Positions 1 to 8,934 are shown, counted from the first letter of the stretch. The stretch is DNA of 64,000 bases from Streptomyces sp. HNM0574 (GCF_012726235.1 NZ_JAASAH010000006.1:124001-188000); one strand, 5' to 3'. Notes: generated by a model not told the origin, from the sequence alone. Program-made: numbers and translations.

Positions 1-1
1 C

Positions 2-991
2 ACCCGGTGGCGCGAGGACCGCGCGGCCGGACGCTGCCCCGGCGAGGGCGTCATCGAGCTGGCGCACAGCGGCACCTGGCAGGAGCAGCTCGACTTCGAC
101 CTGGAGGCCGGCGACCGGCTCCAGCTGCGCTCCGCCGAGGGCACCCGCCCCGTCGTCCGGCTGCTCGACTGGTACAGCAACCGGCCCGACGCGCTCAACA
201 TCCGTGCCCCCGAGGGCGGTTGCCCGCCCGGCGAGGAACCGCGGATCGTGCTGGACGGGCTGCTCGTCACGGGCCGCGGGGTGCACGTGAGCGGGCCCGT
301 CGGGTCCGTCGTCGTCCGCCACTCCACGCTGGTGCCCGGCTGGACCCTGGAGGAGGAGTGCGACCCGCACTCGCCGCAGGAGGCCAGCCTGGTGCTGGAG
401 TCCACCACGGCCTGCGTCGAGATCGACCGCAGCATCCTCGGCACCATCGAGGTCATCGGCGACGAGGTCGGCACCGACCCGCTGCCGCTGCACCTGCGCG
501 ACAGCATCCTCGACGCGACGGCCCACCACCGCGAGGCCCTCTCGGCCCCCGACTGCCGGCACGCGCACGCCGTGCTGCACGCGCACCGCAGCACCGTCAT
601 CGGCGAGGTGCACACGCACGCCGTCCGGATCGCGGAGAACAGCATCTTCACCGGCCGGGTCTTCGTGGCCCGCCGCCAACTGGGCTGCGTGCGCTTCAGC
701 TTCGTGCCCGAGGGCTCGCGCACCCCCCGCCGGTACCGCTGCGTCCCCGACCGCGAACGCCCGGACACCCGGCTGCTGCGCCCGCTCTTCAGCAGCGAAC
801 GCTACGGAACACCCGCCTACGGACAGCTCGCCGACGGCTGCCCCGAGGCGATCCGGCGCGGCGCCGAGGACGGCGGCGAACAGGGCGCCTTCCACGACCT
901 GTTCCAGCCGCAGCGCACCGACAGCCTCCGGGCCAGGATCGCCGAGTACACCCCGGCGGGAACGGATGCCGGAATCCTCTTCGTCACCTGA
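2..991 (+). CDS. C-terminal part of a beta-helix-like protein, phage-tail-type locus (partial)
   Basis: The reading frame is open from the left edge to a stop at 989-991, so 329 C-terminal residues are visible and the N-terminus lies outside. The visible part alternates short hydrophobic strands with turns (for example STVIGEVHTHAVRIAENSIF), the rhythm of a right-handed parallel beta-helix. No catalytic motif or membrane segment is seen. It is followed 85 bp later by a DUF6519 protein. In Streptomyces such proteins accompany baseplate and tail genes of phage-tail-like (contractile injection) loci. Role as a structural or accessory tail protein is inferred from context only. Confidence 0.7.
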   Translation, partial: TRWREDRAAGRCPGEGVIELAHSGTWQEQLDFDLEAGDRLQLRSAEGTRPVVRLLDWYSNRPDALNIRAPEGGCPPGEEPRIVLDGLLVTGRGVHVSGPVGSVVVRHSTLVPGWTLEEECDPHSPQEASLVLESTTACVEIDRSILGTIEVIGDEVGTDPLPLHLRDSILDATAHHREALSAPDCRHAHAVLHAHRSTVIGEVHTHAVRIAENSIFTGRVFVARRQLGCVRFSFVPEGSRTPRRYRCVPDRERPDTRLLRPLFSSERYGTPAYGQLADGCPEAIRRGAEDGGEQGAFHDLFQPQRTDSLRARIAEYTPAGTDAGILFVT

Positions 992-1076
992 ACCACGCAC
1001 CGACACCGTTCCGTCCGCCGACTTCCGCCACGCACCGCCCGCAGAGCACAGGGCACATCCGAGGGGGATCCCTTCC

Positions 1077-2606
1077 ATGCACGCAGACCTGTCCCGCAGC
1101 ACGTTCCGGCCGCAGCGCCGCTACTCCGGCGTCCTCGCCCAGCAGGGCCGCGTCCAGCTGGACGCCGACGCCAACGAGCAGGCCGCCATCCAGCTGCACC
1201 ACACCCGCACCACCACCGCCGACCTGATCGGGCAGCACGGCGGGCCGAGCGGAGCCGCCGGCTTCCGTATCCAGTTCCTCGGCAGCAGCGGCGAACTCGA
1301 CGACCTCGCCATCGGCCCGGGCCGCTACTACGTCGACGGCATCCTCTGCGAGGCCGACCGCCCCGCACCCGGCGTCCCCGTCCCCGAGGAGGGCGCCGGC
1401 GAGGAGCCCGAGGACAAGGACGGGCCCCCCGAGCACTGGACCTACTGGGACCAGCCCGACGCCCACCTCGACCCCGAGCGCCCCGGCGACCGCCTCCCCT
1501 CCGGCTTCCCCTACCTCGCGTACCTGAAGGTCTGGGAGCGTGCCGTCACCGCCGCCGAGGACCCGGCGATCCGGGAGACCGCGCTCGGCGCCGCCGCCAC
1601 CGACACCGCCGCGCGCCGCAAGGTCGTCTGGCAGGTCCGCACCCTCGCCGGTGACGAACTCGGCCTGGACGACGACCGTCCCGGCAAGGACGCCGTCCGC
1701 GAGGCGTTCACCAAGTGGACCCGCGAGCAGGCCGCCTCCGACGCGAAACTCGCCGCCCGGAGCGAACGCCCCGACGGCGCCGACGACGACCCCTGCCTCG
1801 TCCGCCCCGACGCCCGCTACCGCGGCCCCGAGAACCAGCTGTACCGGGTGGAGATCCACCGCGGCGGGGACGCGAAGACCGCCAGCTTCAAGTGGTCCCG
1901 CGAGAACGGCTCCGTCACCTTCCCCGTCGAGGAGGTCGACGGCACCTGGGCCGTCCTCGGCAGCGTCGGCGGGGACGGCAAGCTCGACCTCGACGTCGGC
2001 GACCTCGTCGAGTTCACCGACACCGCCACCGCCGAACGCCTCGACGCCACCCGCCTGTTGCGCGTCGAGGAGGTCGACCTCCCCGGACGCCAGGTGCGGC
2101 TGTCCGCCGAGCCCGAGGCGTACCGCCCCGGCAGGAACCCGGTGCTGCGCCGCTGGGACCACCGCGACCCGGGCCACGGCCTGCGCCAGGGCGCGCTCCC
2201 CGTCGAGGAGGGCCGCTGGCTGCCGCTGGAGGACGGCGTGGAGGTGTACTTCGCCCAGGCCGAGCGCTACCGTACGGGCGACTACTGGCTGATCCCGGCC
2301 CGCACCGCGACCGGCACCGTCGAATGGCCCGCCGACACCGCCCGCCGCCCCCTGCTCCAGGACCCGTACGGCATCGCCGTGCACTGGGCCCCGCTCGCCT
2401 GGGTGCAGGGCGAGAAGGCCGAGGCGGACCTGCGGTACAGCTTCACGCCGCTCGCCTCCGCCGTCCCCGTCGCCAGCGAGCAGGAACTCGCGCTGGAGGA
2501 GGAGGCGGCCGAGCAGGAACGGTACGACCAGCGGCGGGCCCAGGCCGACGCCGCGGCCCAGGCCCCGCAGCAGCCGCCCGCCGGAGGGTCCGATGAGCCC
2601 AGGTGA
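1077..2606 (+). CDS. DUF6519 domain protein of a phage-tail-like locus
   Basis: 509 residues. The N-terminus (TFRPQRRYSGVLAQQGRVQL, then DADANEQ) is the typical opening of DUF6519 proteins, which carry the DxD-type 'QQGRVQLDAD' block. A longer frame opens at 966, but ATG 1077 has a GAGGGGG ribosome site ten bases upstream and avoids overlapping the previous stop at 991. The middle is rich in short beta segments; the last 40 residues are Glu/Ala/Gln-rich and probably helical or coiled. The family's function is unknown; it is regularly found beside baseplate and tail genes. Co-transcription with the upstream gene and the downstream amidase is likely. Confidence 0.85.
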   Translation: MHADLSRSTFRPQRRYSGVLAQQGRVQLDADANEQAAIQLHHTRTTTADLIGQHGGPSGAAGFRIQFLGSSGELDDLAIGPGRYYVDGILCEADRPAPGVPVPEEGAGEEPEDKDGPPEHWTYWDQPDAHLDPERPGDRLPSGFPYLAYLKVWERAVTAAEDPAIRETALGAAATDTAARRKVVWQVRTLAGDELGLDDDRPGKDAVREAFTKWTREQAASDAKLAARSERPDGADDDPCLVRPDARYRGPENQLYRVEIHRGGDAKTASFKWSRENGSVTFPVEEVDGTWAVLGSVGGDGKLDLDVGDLVEFTDTATAERLDATRLLRVEEVDLPGRQVRLSAEPEAYRPGRNPVLRRWDHRDPGHGLRQGALPVEEGRWLPLEDGVEVYFAQAERYRTGDYWLIPARTATGTVEWPADTARRPLLQDPYGIAVHWAPLAWVQGEKAEADLRYSFTPLASAVPVASEQELALEEEAAEQERYDQRRAQADAAAQAPQQPPAGGSDEPR

Positions 2607-2699
2607 CGGGCGGCGCAGGGGAGCACGCGCCGCCGCGGTGAGACACGCACAGGTCCGCGGAGCGGCAGCCCGCACCGCGGAGAGAAGGAGGACACGGCC

Positions 2700-3605
2700 A
2701 TGGCGAAACCGCTGAGCGCCGACCGGATGGTGAAGGCCCTCAAGGACGAGGGGCTCACGGTGCACGAGCACCGCAACTGGCGCCGCCACCACCGCAACGC
2801 CAAGGGCGCCTGGGGCCCGCTGAACGGGGTGATGATCCATCACACCGTCACCTCGGGCACCGAGAGCAGCGTCGAGCTCTGCTACAACGGCCGCTCCGGG
2901 CTTCCCGGGCCGCTGTGCCACGGCGTCATCGACAAGCAGGGCGAGGTGTGGCTCGTCGGCAACGGCCGCGCCAACCACGCGGGTCTGGGCGACGGCGACG
3001 TCCTCGACGCCGTCGTCGGTGAACGCAACCTGCCGGCCGACAACCAGGCCGACACCGACGGCAACGCCCGCTTCTACGGCTTCGAGTGCATCAACCTCGG
3101 CGACGGCGAGGACCCGTGGCCGAAGGCGCAGATGGAGGCCATCGTCCGGGTCTCGGCCGCGATCTGCCGCGCCCACGAGTGGAACGAACGCTCCGTCATC
3201 GGGCACAAGGAGTGGCAGCCGGGCAAGACCGACCCGCGCGGCTTCACCATGGACTCGCTGCGCGGGCGCATCAAGGACCGCCTCGGCAAGAAGCCGGGCG
3301 ACGGCGGCGGCGTCGGCGGGGGAGACGGCGACGGCGGAGGCGGCAAGCCCGCACCGGAGCTGGAGCCGTTCCCCGGCGCCGACTTCTTCCACGACCGCCC
3401 CGACAGCCCCGTCATCACCCGCATGGGCAAGCGCCTGGTCTCCGAGGGCTGCTCCCACTACGAGATCGGCCCCGGTCCCCAGTGGACCGAGGCCGACCGC
3501 CAGTCCTACGCGGCCTGGCAGCGCAAACTCGGCTACTCGGGCCAGGACGCCGACGGCATCCCGGGCCCGGAGAGCTGGAAGCGGCTGCGGGTGCCGAAGG
3601 GGTAG
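2700..3605 (+). CDS. N-acetylmuramoyl-L-alanine amidase with C-terminal binding module
   Basis: 301 residues, ATG preceded by a strong GAGAGAAGGAGG site. Residues about 35-185 form an Amidase_2/PGRP fold: the zinc histidine segment MIHHTVT, a second segment NHAGLGDGD, and GHKEWQPGKTDPRG, which carries the second zinc histidine and the tail Asp. The enzyme should cut the amide bond between MurNAc and the stem peptide. A Gly/Asp linker (about 200-215) leads to a C-terminal module ending in a peptidoglycan-binding-like repeat (YAAWQRKLGYSGQDADGIPG). No signal peptide is visible, so export may depend on lysis or on the tail-like particle. Its place behind the DUF6519 gene suggests a cell-wall-opening role for that locus (inference). 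Confidence 0.88.
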   Translation: MAKPLSADRMVKALKDEGLTVHEHRNWRRHHRNAKGAWGPLNGVMIHHTVTSGTESSVELCYNGRSGLPGPLCHGVIDKQGEVWLVGNGRANHAGLGDGDVLDAVVGERNLPADNQADTDGNARFYGFECINLGDGEDPWPKAQMEAIVRVSAAICRAHEWNERSVIGHKEWQPGKTDPRGFTMDSLRGRIKDRLGKKPGDGGGVGGGDGDGGGGKPAPELEPFPGADFFHDRPDSPVITRMGKRLVSEGCSHYEIGPGPQWTEADRQSYAAWQRKLGYSGQDADGIPGPESWKRLRVPKG

Positions 3606-3610
3606 CGAGA

Positions 3611-3646
3611 GGTTCCCCGCGTTCCTTTCGGGGGGCGCGGGGAACC
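3611..3646 (+). terminator. Hairpin terminator after the amidase gene
   Basis: A perfect 11-bp stem GGTTCCCCGCG / CGCGGGGAACC encloses a 14-nt loop, five bases after the amidase stop codon. No U-tract follows, as is usual in Streptomyces. Confidence 0.75.
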
Positions 3647-3707
3647 GCCGGGTCCTACGTCGGGAAGCGCCTGACACCGGCCGGTGGCGGTGGCTACGCT
3701 CCGGTGC

Positions 3708-5069
3708 ATGGGGGAGCGCGGGGGCAGGGACGTGGCGCACTCGCTGCGCCGCGTCTGGGCCGGGCGGCGCTCCGGCGGCAGCGGCCACGTCTACGCGCTC
3801 ACCCCTCAACTCCGGCACGGAATCGCCGCGTTCGGGGCGCTGGTGGCAACGGCCGCCATGCTGTGGCAGGTGTTCGGGCAGACCGGCAACTGGTGGAACA
3901 ACTGGGCGGCAGGTGTGACTACCGTCGGCCGGGCTGTGCTCGTCTTCGGAACCCCCGTCACCGTCGGCTTCGCCTGCTGGCTGGGGGTCGCGGACGCCAG
4001 GGAACGCACCGAATGGCTCGGCGCCACGGCCCCCCGGCGCCCGCTGCCCTGTGTCCTGATGCGCGTGGCGCCCGCCGTGCTCTGGCCACTGGTGGGTTAC
4101 CTGTTCGTGGTCGTGCTGGTCCTGTTCACTCTTGAGAGCACCGAGTACCGGAGCTCGAACCCGTTCGACGCCCTGGCTTCGGACATAGCGCTGTTCACCC
4201 TGGTCGCCTGCCTCGGCTACGCCTTGGGCCGGGCCGTCAGGCTCCGCCTTGCCGCCCCGGTCGCCGGGCTCCTCACCTCAGTGGGTATCTCCTTCCTTAT
4301 CGTCGGCCTGAACGTCTCCAGCGAGTATCCGCAGCCCTACCGAGGCAGTGGCGTACGAGGACTAAAAACGCTGTACCCCGACTCTCCGCCCGCGTGGCTT
4401 CCCTGGCTGGTTTCCGCCTTGTTCCTGGCTCTGGCCGTCGAGGTACTGCTTCTGTGTACCCGCCGTTGGCGCCCGGCCGCGCTGTGCGCCCTGGCGACGG
4501 TCTCCGCCCTGATCGGGACGGGTGTCTCCCACAATGGCTCCCAGGGATTCTTCTACCGTGCGGCGCCCGATCCCGTCGTGCTGGACTGCACCCGTTCCAC
4601 CCCGCACATCTGCCGAGCGGAGGACACCAGCGGGCCTCTTGCCCAAGACCCGGCTGAGGTAAAGAAGTTGGCTGAACGAATCGACGGCATTCCCGGCACG
4701 CCTACACACTTCGTTCTCACATATGCGCACAGCCGCAGCGTCAACGACTTCTCCTACGGCTCCATCGATGGGCTCCGCGGTCACAGCTGGTGGACGATCA
4801 CCATGCAGGCTGAGGAAGCCAACGATACGTACCTCTACGAGCTTGCCTCCTACATCGCTGATGCGCCGAGGACTCCGTGCGCCAAGGGCCTTCTCCGAGC
4901 TTGGCTGCTCCCGCCCCGCCACCGGTCCAAGGAGGAATCCGCCTGGGCGGCAGAACTCGACGCCTTCCCCGAGACCCAGCGCAAGGCCTGGCTCGCCGAC
5001 TACTTCTCCGGCCGAGACTGCGCCCCGCTCCCCGAACGACCCGCCCCGCACGCGAAAGCAGCCCCGTGA
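3708..5069 (+). CDS. ABC exporter membrane subunit with large C-terminal domain
   Basis: 453 residues from ATG 3708; a GTG at 3684 is also in frame. A TACGCT -10 box at 3695-3700, seven bases before ATG 3708, points to a leaderless transcript starting there. About six to seven hydrophobic segments occupy roughly residues 45-285. The last 180 residues are soluble, contain four Cys and Trp-rich stretches, and probably sit outside the membrane. No family is recognised with certainty. The stop overlaps the GTG of the next membrane gene, and an ATPase follows, so this is the first gene of a three-gene ABC-2-like exporter operon. Substrate unknown. Confidence 0.7.
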   Translation: MGERGGRDVAHSLRRVWAGRRSGGSGHVYALTPQLRHGIAAFGALVATAAMLWQVFGQTGNWWNNWAAGVTTVGRAVLVFGTPVTVGFACWLGVADARERTEWLGATAPRRPLPCVLMRVAPAVLWPLVGYLFVVVLVLFTLESTEYRSSNPFDALASDIALFTLVACLGYALGRAVRLRLAAPVAGLLTSVGISFLIVGLNVSSEYPQPYRGSGVRGLKTLYPDSPPAWLPWLVSALFLALAVEVLLLCTRRWRPAALCALATVSALIGTGVSHNGSQGFFYRAAPDPVVLDCTRSTPHICRAEDTSGPLAQDPAEVKKLAERIDGIPGTPTHFVLTYAHSRSVNDFSYGSIDGLRGHSWWTITMQAEEANDTYLYELASYIADAPRTPCAKGLLRAWLLPPRHRSKEESAWAAELDAFPETQRKAWLADYFSGRDCAPLPERPAPHAKAAP

Positions 5070-5731
5070 CCCGCACCGCACTCCGGCAACGCCCGGCCCC
5101 GCCCCCGTGGATGCCGACGTCCCAACTGCTGCGGCTGCCCTGGCTGTTGGCGGCCGTCGCGGTCTGCGGGGTCGGCGTCCTGCTGGCCCATCAGCACCAT
5201 GCAGCCTCGCTGCTGCCCCTGCTGCTGACCGTCGCCCCGGTCCTGCCGCTGCTGTGCGTGGCGGGCAGCTACGCGGGGCGCGGCGACCCCTTCGGCGAGG
5301 TGTCCCGTACGACGCCGACCGGCAACCTGCGGCTGCTCCTGGTCCGCACCGGGCAGGTGCTCGCGCTGTGCATGCCGCTGCTCACCGGCGTCGGCGCCCT
5401 GCTTCCCCGGAGCGGCACGACGCCCATGGCGGCGGCCTGGCTGCTGCCCTGCCTGGCGCTGACGCTGCTCGCCCTGGTCCTCGGCTCGTACGTCGGCTGC
5501 TGGCCCGCCGCCCTGCTCGTCATGACGGGGTGGATGCTCGGCGTCGCCTCGCTGGCGCAGGTGCTCGACGACGCCAAGAAGCCCACGCCCCTCCTGGACC
5601 TGCTCCCCGACGTGCTGAACCAACTCCTCGGTGAAGCGGGGCAGTTCTCCTGGGCCGTCGCCGGCGGAATCCTGACCTGGCTGCTGACGCAGCGACGCCA
5701 TTCCTTCGACCGCCCGGGGAGCCTTCGGTGA
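5066..5731 (+). CDS. Integral membrane protein, probable ABC-2 permease partner
   Basis: 221 residues, GTG start overlapping the preceding TGA (GTGA), the standard sign of translational coupling. Five to six hydrophobic segments are visible, starting at LLRLPWLLAAVAVCGVGVLL. The family is not recognised, but a short, all-membrane protein between a membrane gene and an ATPase gene is most simply a permease subunit. Its stop again overlaps the GTG of the ATPase gene. Confidence 0.7.
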   Translation: MTRTALRQRPAPPPWMPTSQLLRLPWLLAAVAVCGVGVLLAHQHHAASLLPLLLTVAPVLPLLCVAGSYAGRGDPFGEVSRTTPTGNLRLLLVRTGQVLALCMPLLTGVGALLPRSGTTPMAAAWLLPCLALTLLALVLGSYVGCWPAALLVMTGWMLGVASLAQVLDDAKKPTPLLDLLPDVLNQLLGEAGQFSWAVAGGILTWLLTQRRHSFDRPGSLR

Positions 5732-6438
5732 TCCACACATCCCGGATGTCCGTCCGTATCCGCCGGACCCTCGTCCTCGACGCCGTCGACCTCGACCTCG
5801 GCCCGGGCGTCCACGCCGTCCTCGGCGACAACGGTTCCGGCAAGACGACGCTGCTGCGCACGCTCGCCACCGCGACCGCGCACTCCGAGGGCACGCTGCG
5901 GCTGCTCGACCGCGACCCCGGCGGCTCCGCGCTGCGCGAGATCCGTCGCCGGCTCGGCTATCTGCCGCAGAGCTTCGGCCTCTACCGCAGCTACACCGTC
6001 CGCGAGTTCCTCGGCTACGCGGCCTGGCTGCGGGAGATGCCGGGCCGCCGCATCCCGGCCGCGGTGGAGGAGGCCGCCGAACGCACCGGCCTCGCGCACC
6101 GCATCGACGCCCGGATCCGCACCCTCTCCGGCGGCACACGGCAGCGCGTCGGCATCGCCCAGGCCCTCCTCAACACCCCCGAACTGCTGGTCCTGGACGA
6201 GCCGACCGTCGGCCTCGACGCCGGAACCCGCGCCGACTTCGTCGCCCTGCTCGGCGAACTGGCCGGCACCACCTGCGTGGTGATCTCCACCCACGCCCCC
6301 GAGGAACTCCAGGACGCCTGCACCACGGCCACCCTCCTGGACCGCGGCGGCGTCGCCCTGCACGGCGGCCTCGCGGAGGTCACCGCGCACCGGGGGAGCG
6401 CCCGCACCCCGTCGGGCCGGCTGCGCCCCGCCGACTGA
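5728..6438 (+). CDS. ABC transporter ATP-binding protein
   Basis: 236 residues. All nucleotide-binding motifs are present: Walker A GDNGSGKT (residues 33-40), Q-loop YLPQSFGLY, signature LSGGTRQRVGIAQAL, Walker B LLVLDEPTVGLD and switch His in VISTHAPEE. The GTG start overlaps the previous stop, so it is the last gene of the operon starting at 3708. The short subunit without its own membrane domain fits drug or lipid exporters of the ABC-2 kind. It energises transport through the two upstream membrane proteins. Confidence 0.92.
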   Translation: MIHTSRMSVRIRRTLVLDAVDLDLGPGVHAVLGDNGSGKTTLLRTLATATAHSEGTLRLLDRDPGGSALREIRRRLGYLPQSFGLYRSYTVREFLGYAAWLREMPGRRIPAAVEEAAERTGLAHRIDARIRTLSGGTRQRVGIAQALLNTPELLVLDEPTVGLDAGTRADFVALLGELAGTTCVVISTHAPEELQDACTTATLLDRGGVALHGGLAEVTAHRGSARTPSGRLRPAD

Positions 6439-6465
6439 GGCCGACGGGGCGCGAGAAGCCGGCGG

Positions 6466-6738
6466 TCACTGCGAACTGACGTCGTTCTCGCCGCGGTTGT
6501 TGTCGCCGAGGTTGAGGACGACGTGTTCCAGGACGTCCTCCATCGGGTCGTCGATCTGGCCGGTATTGATCAGTCCGATCTGCTCGGCGTAGATCAGCGT
6601 GTAGACCGGCCCGTCGTGCGAGCCGCTGTCCCGCTCGTCCGCCTGCGCGGTGCCGGAAGCGGTGAGGCCCAGGGCCGCCACCACTACGCTCGCGCCAACT
6701 GCCCAGCGCGCCATGCCCCTTGCCGTCTTCCTCGCCAT
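6466..6738 (-). CDS. Small secreted protein of unknown function
   Basis: 90 residues. ATG at 6738 is chosen over upstream starts because GGGAGGA lies eight bases before it. A twin basic N-terminus (RKTARGMAR) is followed by a hydrophobic core and an Ala-x-Ala site (GTAQA), giving a mature peptide of about 55 residues rich in Asp, Glu and Asn and without cysteine. No family recognised. It is convergent with the ABC operon, 27 bp away. Confidence 0.6.
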   Translation of the reverse strand: MARKTARGMARWAVGASVVVAALGLTASGTAQADERDSGSHDGPVYTLIYAEQIGLINTGQIDDPMEDVLEHVVLNLGDNNRGENDVSSQ

Positions 6739-6921
6739 CCGCTCGTCCTCCCGGACCGTGGTACGCGGCTCCCTCATGGAGCCCGGACATGGTACGTACC
6801 TATCCCTGCGTCACAGGGGCCACAGGTATGCCTCGACTTTCGGCCGATACGAGTGGGGGGCTCCGCTCGTGCGGTCAAGAGCGGATGAGCGGGCCTCGTC
6901 GGGCTGGCTAGAGTTGGCGCC

Positions 6922-7743
6922 ATGAGCGACCACTCCGTTCCTCATGTCGTCTCACCCGAACTGTTCGGGCTGCCCGGCGGCGACTGGCTGCCCGTCACCG
7001 CGGGCGAGTCCGGCGCCTACGTCTACCGGGGGACGGACGGTTCCCGGTACGCCAAGTGCGTGCCCCCGGCGGCCGTTTCCCAGCTGTCCGCCGAGCGCGA
7101 CCGGATCGCCTGGCTGAACGGCCAGGGCCTGCCCGGCGCCCGCGTCCTCGACTGGCGCTCCGGCGACCGCGGCGCCTGCCTGCTCACCAGCACCGTCCCC
7201 GGCGTACCGGCCGACCAGCTGCCCGCCGAGGAGCTGTGGTCCGCCTGGCGGCACATCGCCGACGCGGTCCGCCGGCTGCACGAACTGTCCATCCTGGACT
7301 GCCCGTTCAGCCGGGGCCTGGACAGCATGGCCGCCCTGGCCCACGACGTCGTGGCCCGGGACGCCGTGCATCCGGAGTTCCTGCCCCCGGAGCAGCGGCA
7401 CACTCCGCCCGCGGAACTGCTGGCCCGCCTCACCGGCCGGCTCGACCGGGTACGGCAGCAGGAGCCCGCCGACACGGTGGTCTGCCACGGCGACCTGTGC
7501 CTGCCGAACATCATCCTCGACCCGACGACCCTGCACGTCACGGGCTTCATCGACCTCGGCCGCCTCGGACTGGCCGACCGCCACGCCGACTTGGCCCTCC
7601 TGCTCACCAACGCCCGCGAGACCTGGCCCGACGAGTCCCGGGCCCGCGCCGCCGACTCGGCCCTCACCGAGCACTACGGCACGCCCCTGGACCCCGACCG
7701 CCTCCGCTTCTACCTGGACCTCGATCCGCTCACCTGGGGCTGA
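6922..7743 (+). CDS. APH(3')-like aminoglycoside/antibiotic O-phosphotransferase
   Basis: 273 residues, within the 260-275 range of APH(3') enzymes. The catalytic Brenner motif is CHGDLCLPN with base Asp191, followed by the magnesium segment FIDLGRLGLADRHADLAL with Asp211. A candidate ATP-binding Lys45 (YAKC) and its partner Glu58 (AERD) are present. The GFIDLGRLG-D--DLALL block is specific to the APH(3') group rather than to general choline-kinase-like proteins. It would transfer phosphate from ATP to the 3'-hydroxyl of kanamycin/neomycin-type drugs. A TAGAGT -10 box at 6909-6914, seven bases before ATG, suggests a leaderless transcript. No antibiotic cluster adjoins it, so the natural substrate is uncertain. 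Confidence 0.85.
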   Translation: MSDHSVPHVVSPELFGLPGGDWLPVTAGESGAYVYRGTDGSRYAKCVPPAAVSQLSAERDRIAWLNGQGLPGARVLDWRSGDRGACLLTSTVPGVPADQLPAEELWSAWRHIADAVRRLHELSILDCPFSRGLDSMAALAHDVVARDAVHPEFLPPEQRHTPPAELLARLTGRLDRVRQQEPADTVVCHGDLCLPNIILDPTTLHVTGFIDLGRLGLADRHADLALLLTNARETWPDESRARAADSALTEHYGTPLDPDRLRFYLDLDPLTWG

Positions 7744-7845
7744 CCCCGGCCGGAACCGGCCGCGCCCGACGCGGCGTCTCCTCCCGCGACAGGACAGGAG
7801 ACGCCCGAAGAGCCGGGCACGGCACGGAAGGGGGAGGCGGTGACG

Positions 7846-8241
7846 GTGTGGGGTGCGTTGTCGCTGCTGGCGGGTCTCGCCGTGCTCGGGTTCGGCATCC
7901 GTGAGGTGCTGACCCAACTCCGCCTGCAACGGGAGGGAATCCGGGCCGTGGGCACGGTGGTCCGCCACCACGAGAGCCACTCCGGCAACAGCGGCCCCAG
8001 CTATTTCGCCGTGGTCGAATTCCTCGACGCGCGGGGCGGGCGGCACACCTTCCAGGCCGCGTCGTCCGGAGTCAAGGGCCTTCCCGTGGGCGGCCCGGCC
8101 CCGGTGCTCTACCGCCCCGACGACCCGGAGACCGCGCGCATCGCCCTCACCGGCAGGCGGATCGGTGACGTCGTGCTGCTCCTCACCTTCGGCACCGTGT
8201 TCACGGCCACCGGAATCTGGCTCCTCGCCACCGGCCGCTGA
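7846..8241 (+). CDS. DUF3592-type membrane protein
   Basis: 131 residues from GTG 7846, which sits eight bases after GGAGG; GTG 7840 is too close to that site. One membrane helix at each end (WGALSLLAGLAVLGFGIREV and the C-terminal LLLTFGTVFTATGIWLL) flanks a small beta-rich domain with PVLYRPDDPETARI, the signature of DUF3592 proteins. Function is unknown; such proteins are scattered in actinobacteria. Confidence 0.8.
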   Translation: MWGALSLLAGLAVLGFGIREVLTQLRLQREGIRAVGTVVRHHESHSGNSGPSYFAVVEFLDARGGRHTFQAASSGVKGLPVGGPAPVLYRPDDPETARIALTGRRIGDVVLLLTFGTVFTATGIWLLATGR

Positions 8242-8276
8242 GCACGCGGGCACCCGCCAAGTCCCGGGCGGGGGCG

Positions 8277-8876
8277 CTACGTTGCGGTCGTACCGCCGGA
8301 GTCCGCCGAGGTGACCTCCCAGGCCGCCTCGATCATCCGGAAGATCTCATCCACCGCGGCCTCCGGTTCGGCCTGGTCACGGGCCAGCGCATAGGCGTCG
8401 ACCACGAAGCGTGCGATCGCCCGGCTCGCCGTCGCGCTGCGTGACAGGCCGGGGTTGGCGGAGACGGCCGTCGCCAGCGCCTCCGCGTGGCGCAGGCGCA
8501 TCGAGTCCTCGTACTTCCGCAGCGCGGGGGACGCGTCGATCATGTGCCGGATGGGGGCCGCGCCGTCCGCGGTGCAGTGGCGCACCAGCGCCCGGACCTC
8601 GCGGCGCAGTGCGGGGACGAGCGGCTCGTCCGGCGCCCGGTCGGTGACCGCCCGCGTGAGGCGCTGCTCGAAGTCCGCGTCCTGCTCGAAGACCAGGGCC
8701 TCTTTGGAGGCGAAGTGGGAGAAGAGCGTGGTGACGGCGACGTCGGCCTCGGCAGCCACCTCACGGATGCCCACCGCGTCGTACCCGCGTTCCAGGAAGA
8801 GCCGCAGGGCGGCGTCGGCGATCTTCTGGCGGGTCGCGGCCTTCTTGCGCTCACGGCGTCCGGTCGGCACGGTCAT
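8277..8876 (-). CDS. TetR-family transcriptional regulator
   Basis: 199 residues. The N-terminal helix-turn-helix is typical (AALRLFLERGYDAVGIREVA then AEADVAVTTLFSHFASKEAL). The C-terminal helical domain is the ligand-binding and dimer part. It is divergent from an oxidoreductase gene with 70 bp between the starts. A TAGCGT -10 box (minus strand, 8888-8883) lies six bases from its ATG, so its message may be leaderless. The palindrome at 8916-8934 is the likely operator; autoregulation and control of the neighbour are inferred. Confidence 0.92.
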   Translation of the reverse strand: MTVPTGRRERKKAATRQKIADAALRLFLERGYDAVGIREVAAEADVAVTTLFSHFASKEALVFEQDADFEQRLTRAVTDRAPDEPLVPALRREVRALVRHCTADGAAPIRHMIDASPALRKYEDSMRLRHAEALATAVSANPGLSRSATASRAIARFVVDAYALARDQAEPEAAVDEIFRMIEAAWEVTSADSGGTTAT

Positions 8877-8915
8877 GCGCCGACGCTATCAAGTGCAAAG
8901 CCATAACAGTTCCAA

Positions 8916-8934
8916 AACGCTAACCGTTAGTGTT
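8916..8934. promoter_or_regulatory. Palindromic operator between TetR and oxidoreductase genes
   Basis: AACGCTAAC-C-GTTAGTGTT: two 9-bp arms matching at 8 of 9 positions around one central base. It directly adjoins and slightly overlaps the TACGTT -10 box (8934-8939) of the gene starting at 8947, so a bound repressor would block that promoter. Confidence 0.8.

Noticed and set aside
984-3818. Very long open frame on the minus strand opposite the tail-locus genes
   Set aside because: Gly/Ala/Arg/Val-rich low-complexity translation with no domain; it mirrors the stop-poor complement of real genes. The plus strand has clear families.
8241-8277. Terminator between DUF3592 gene and TetR
   Set aside because: Only short, interrupted complementarity (GGGCACCCGC and GGGCGGGGGC); too weak to call.
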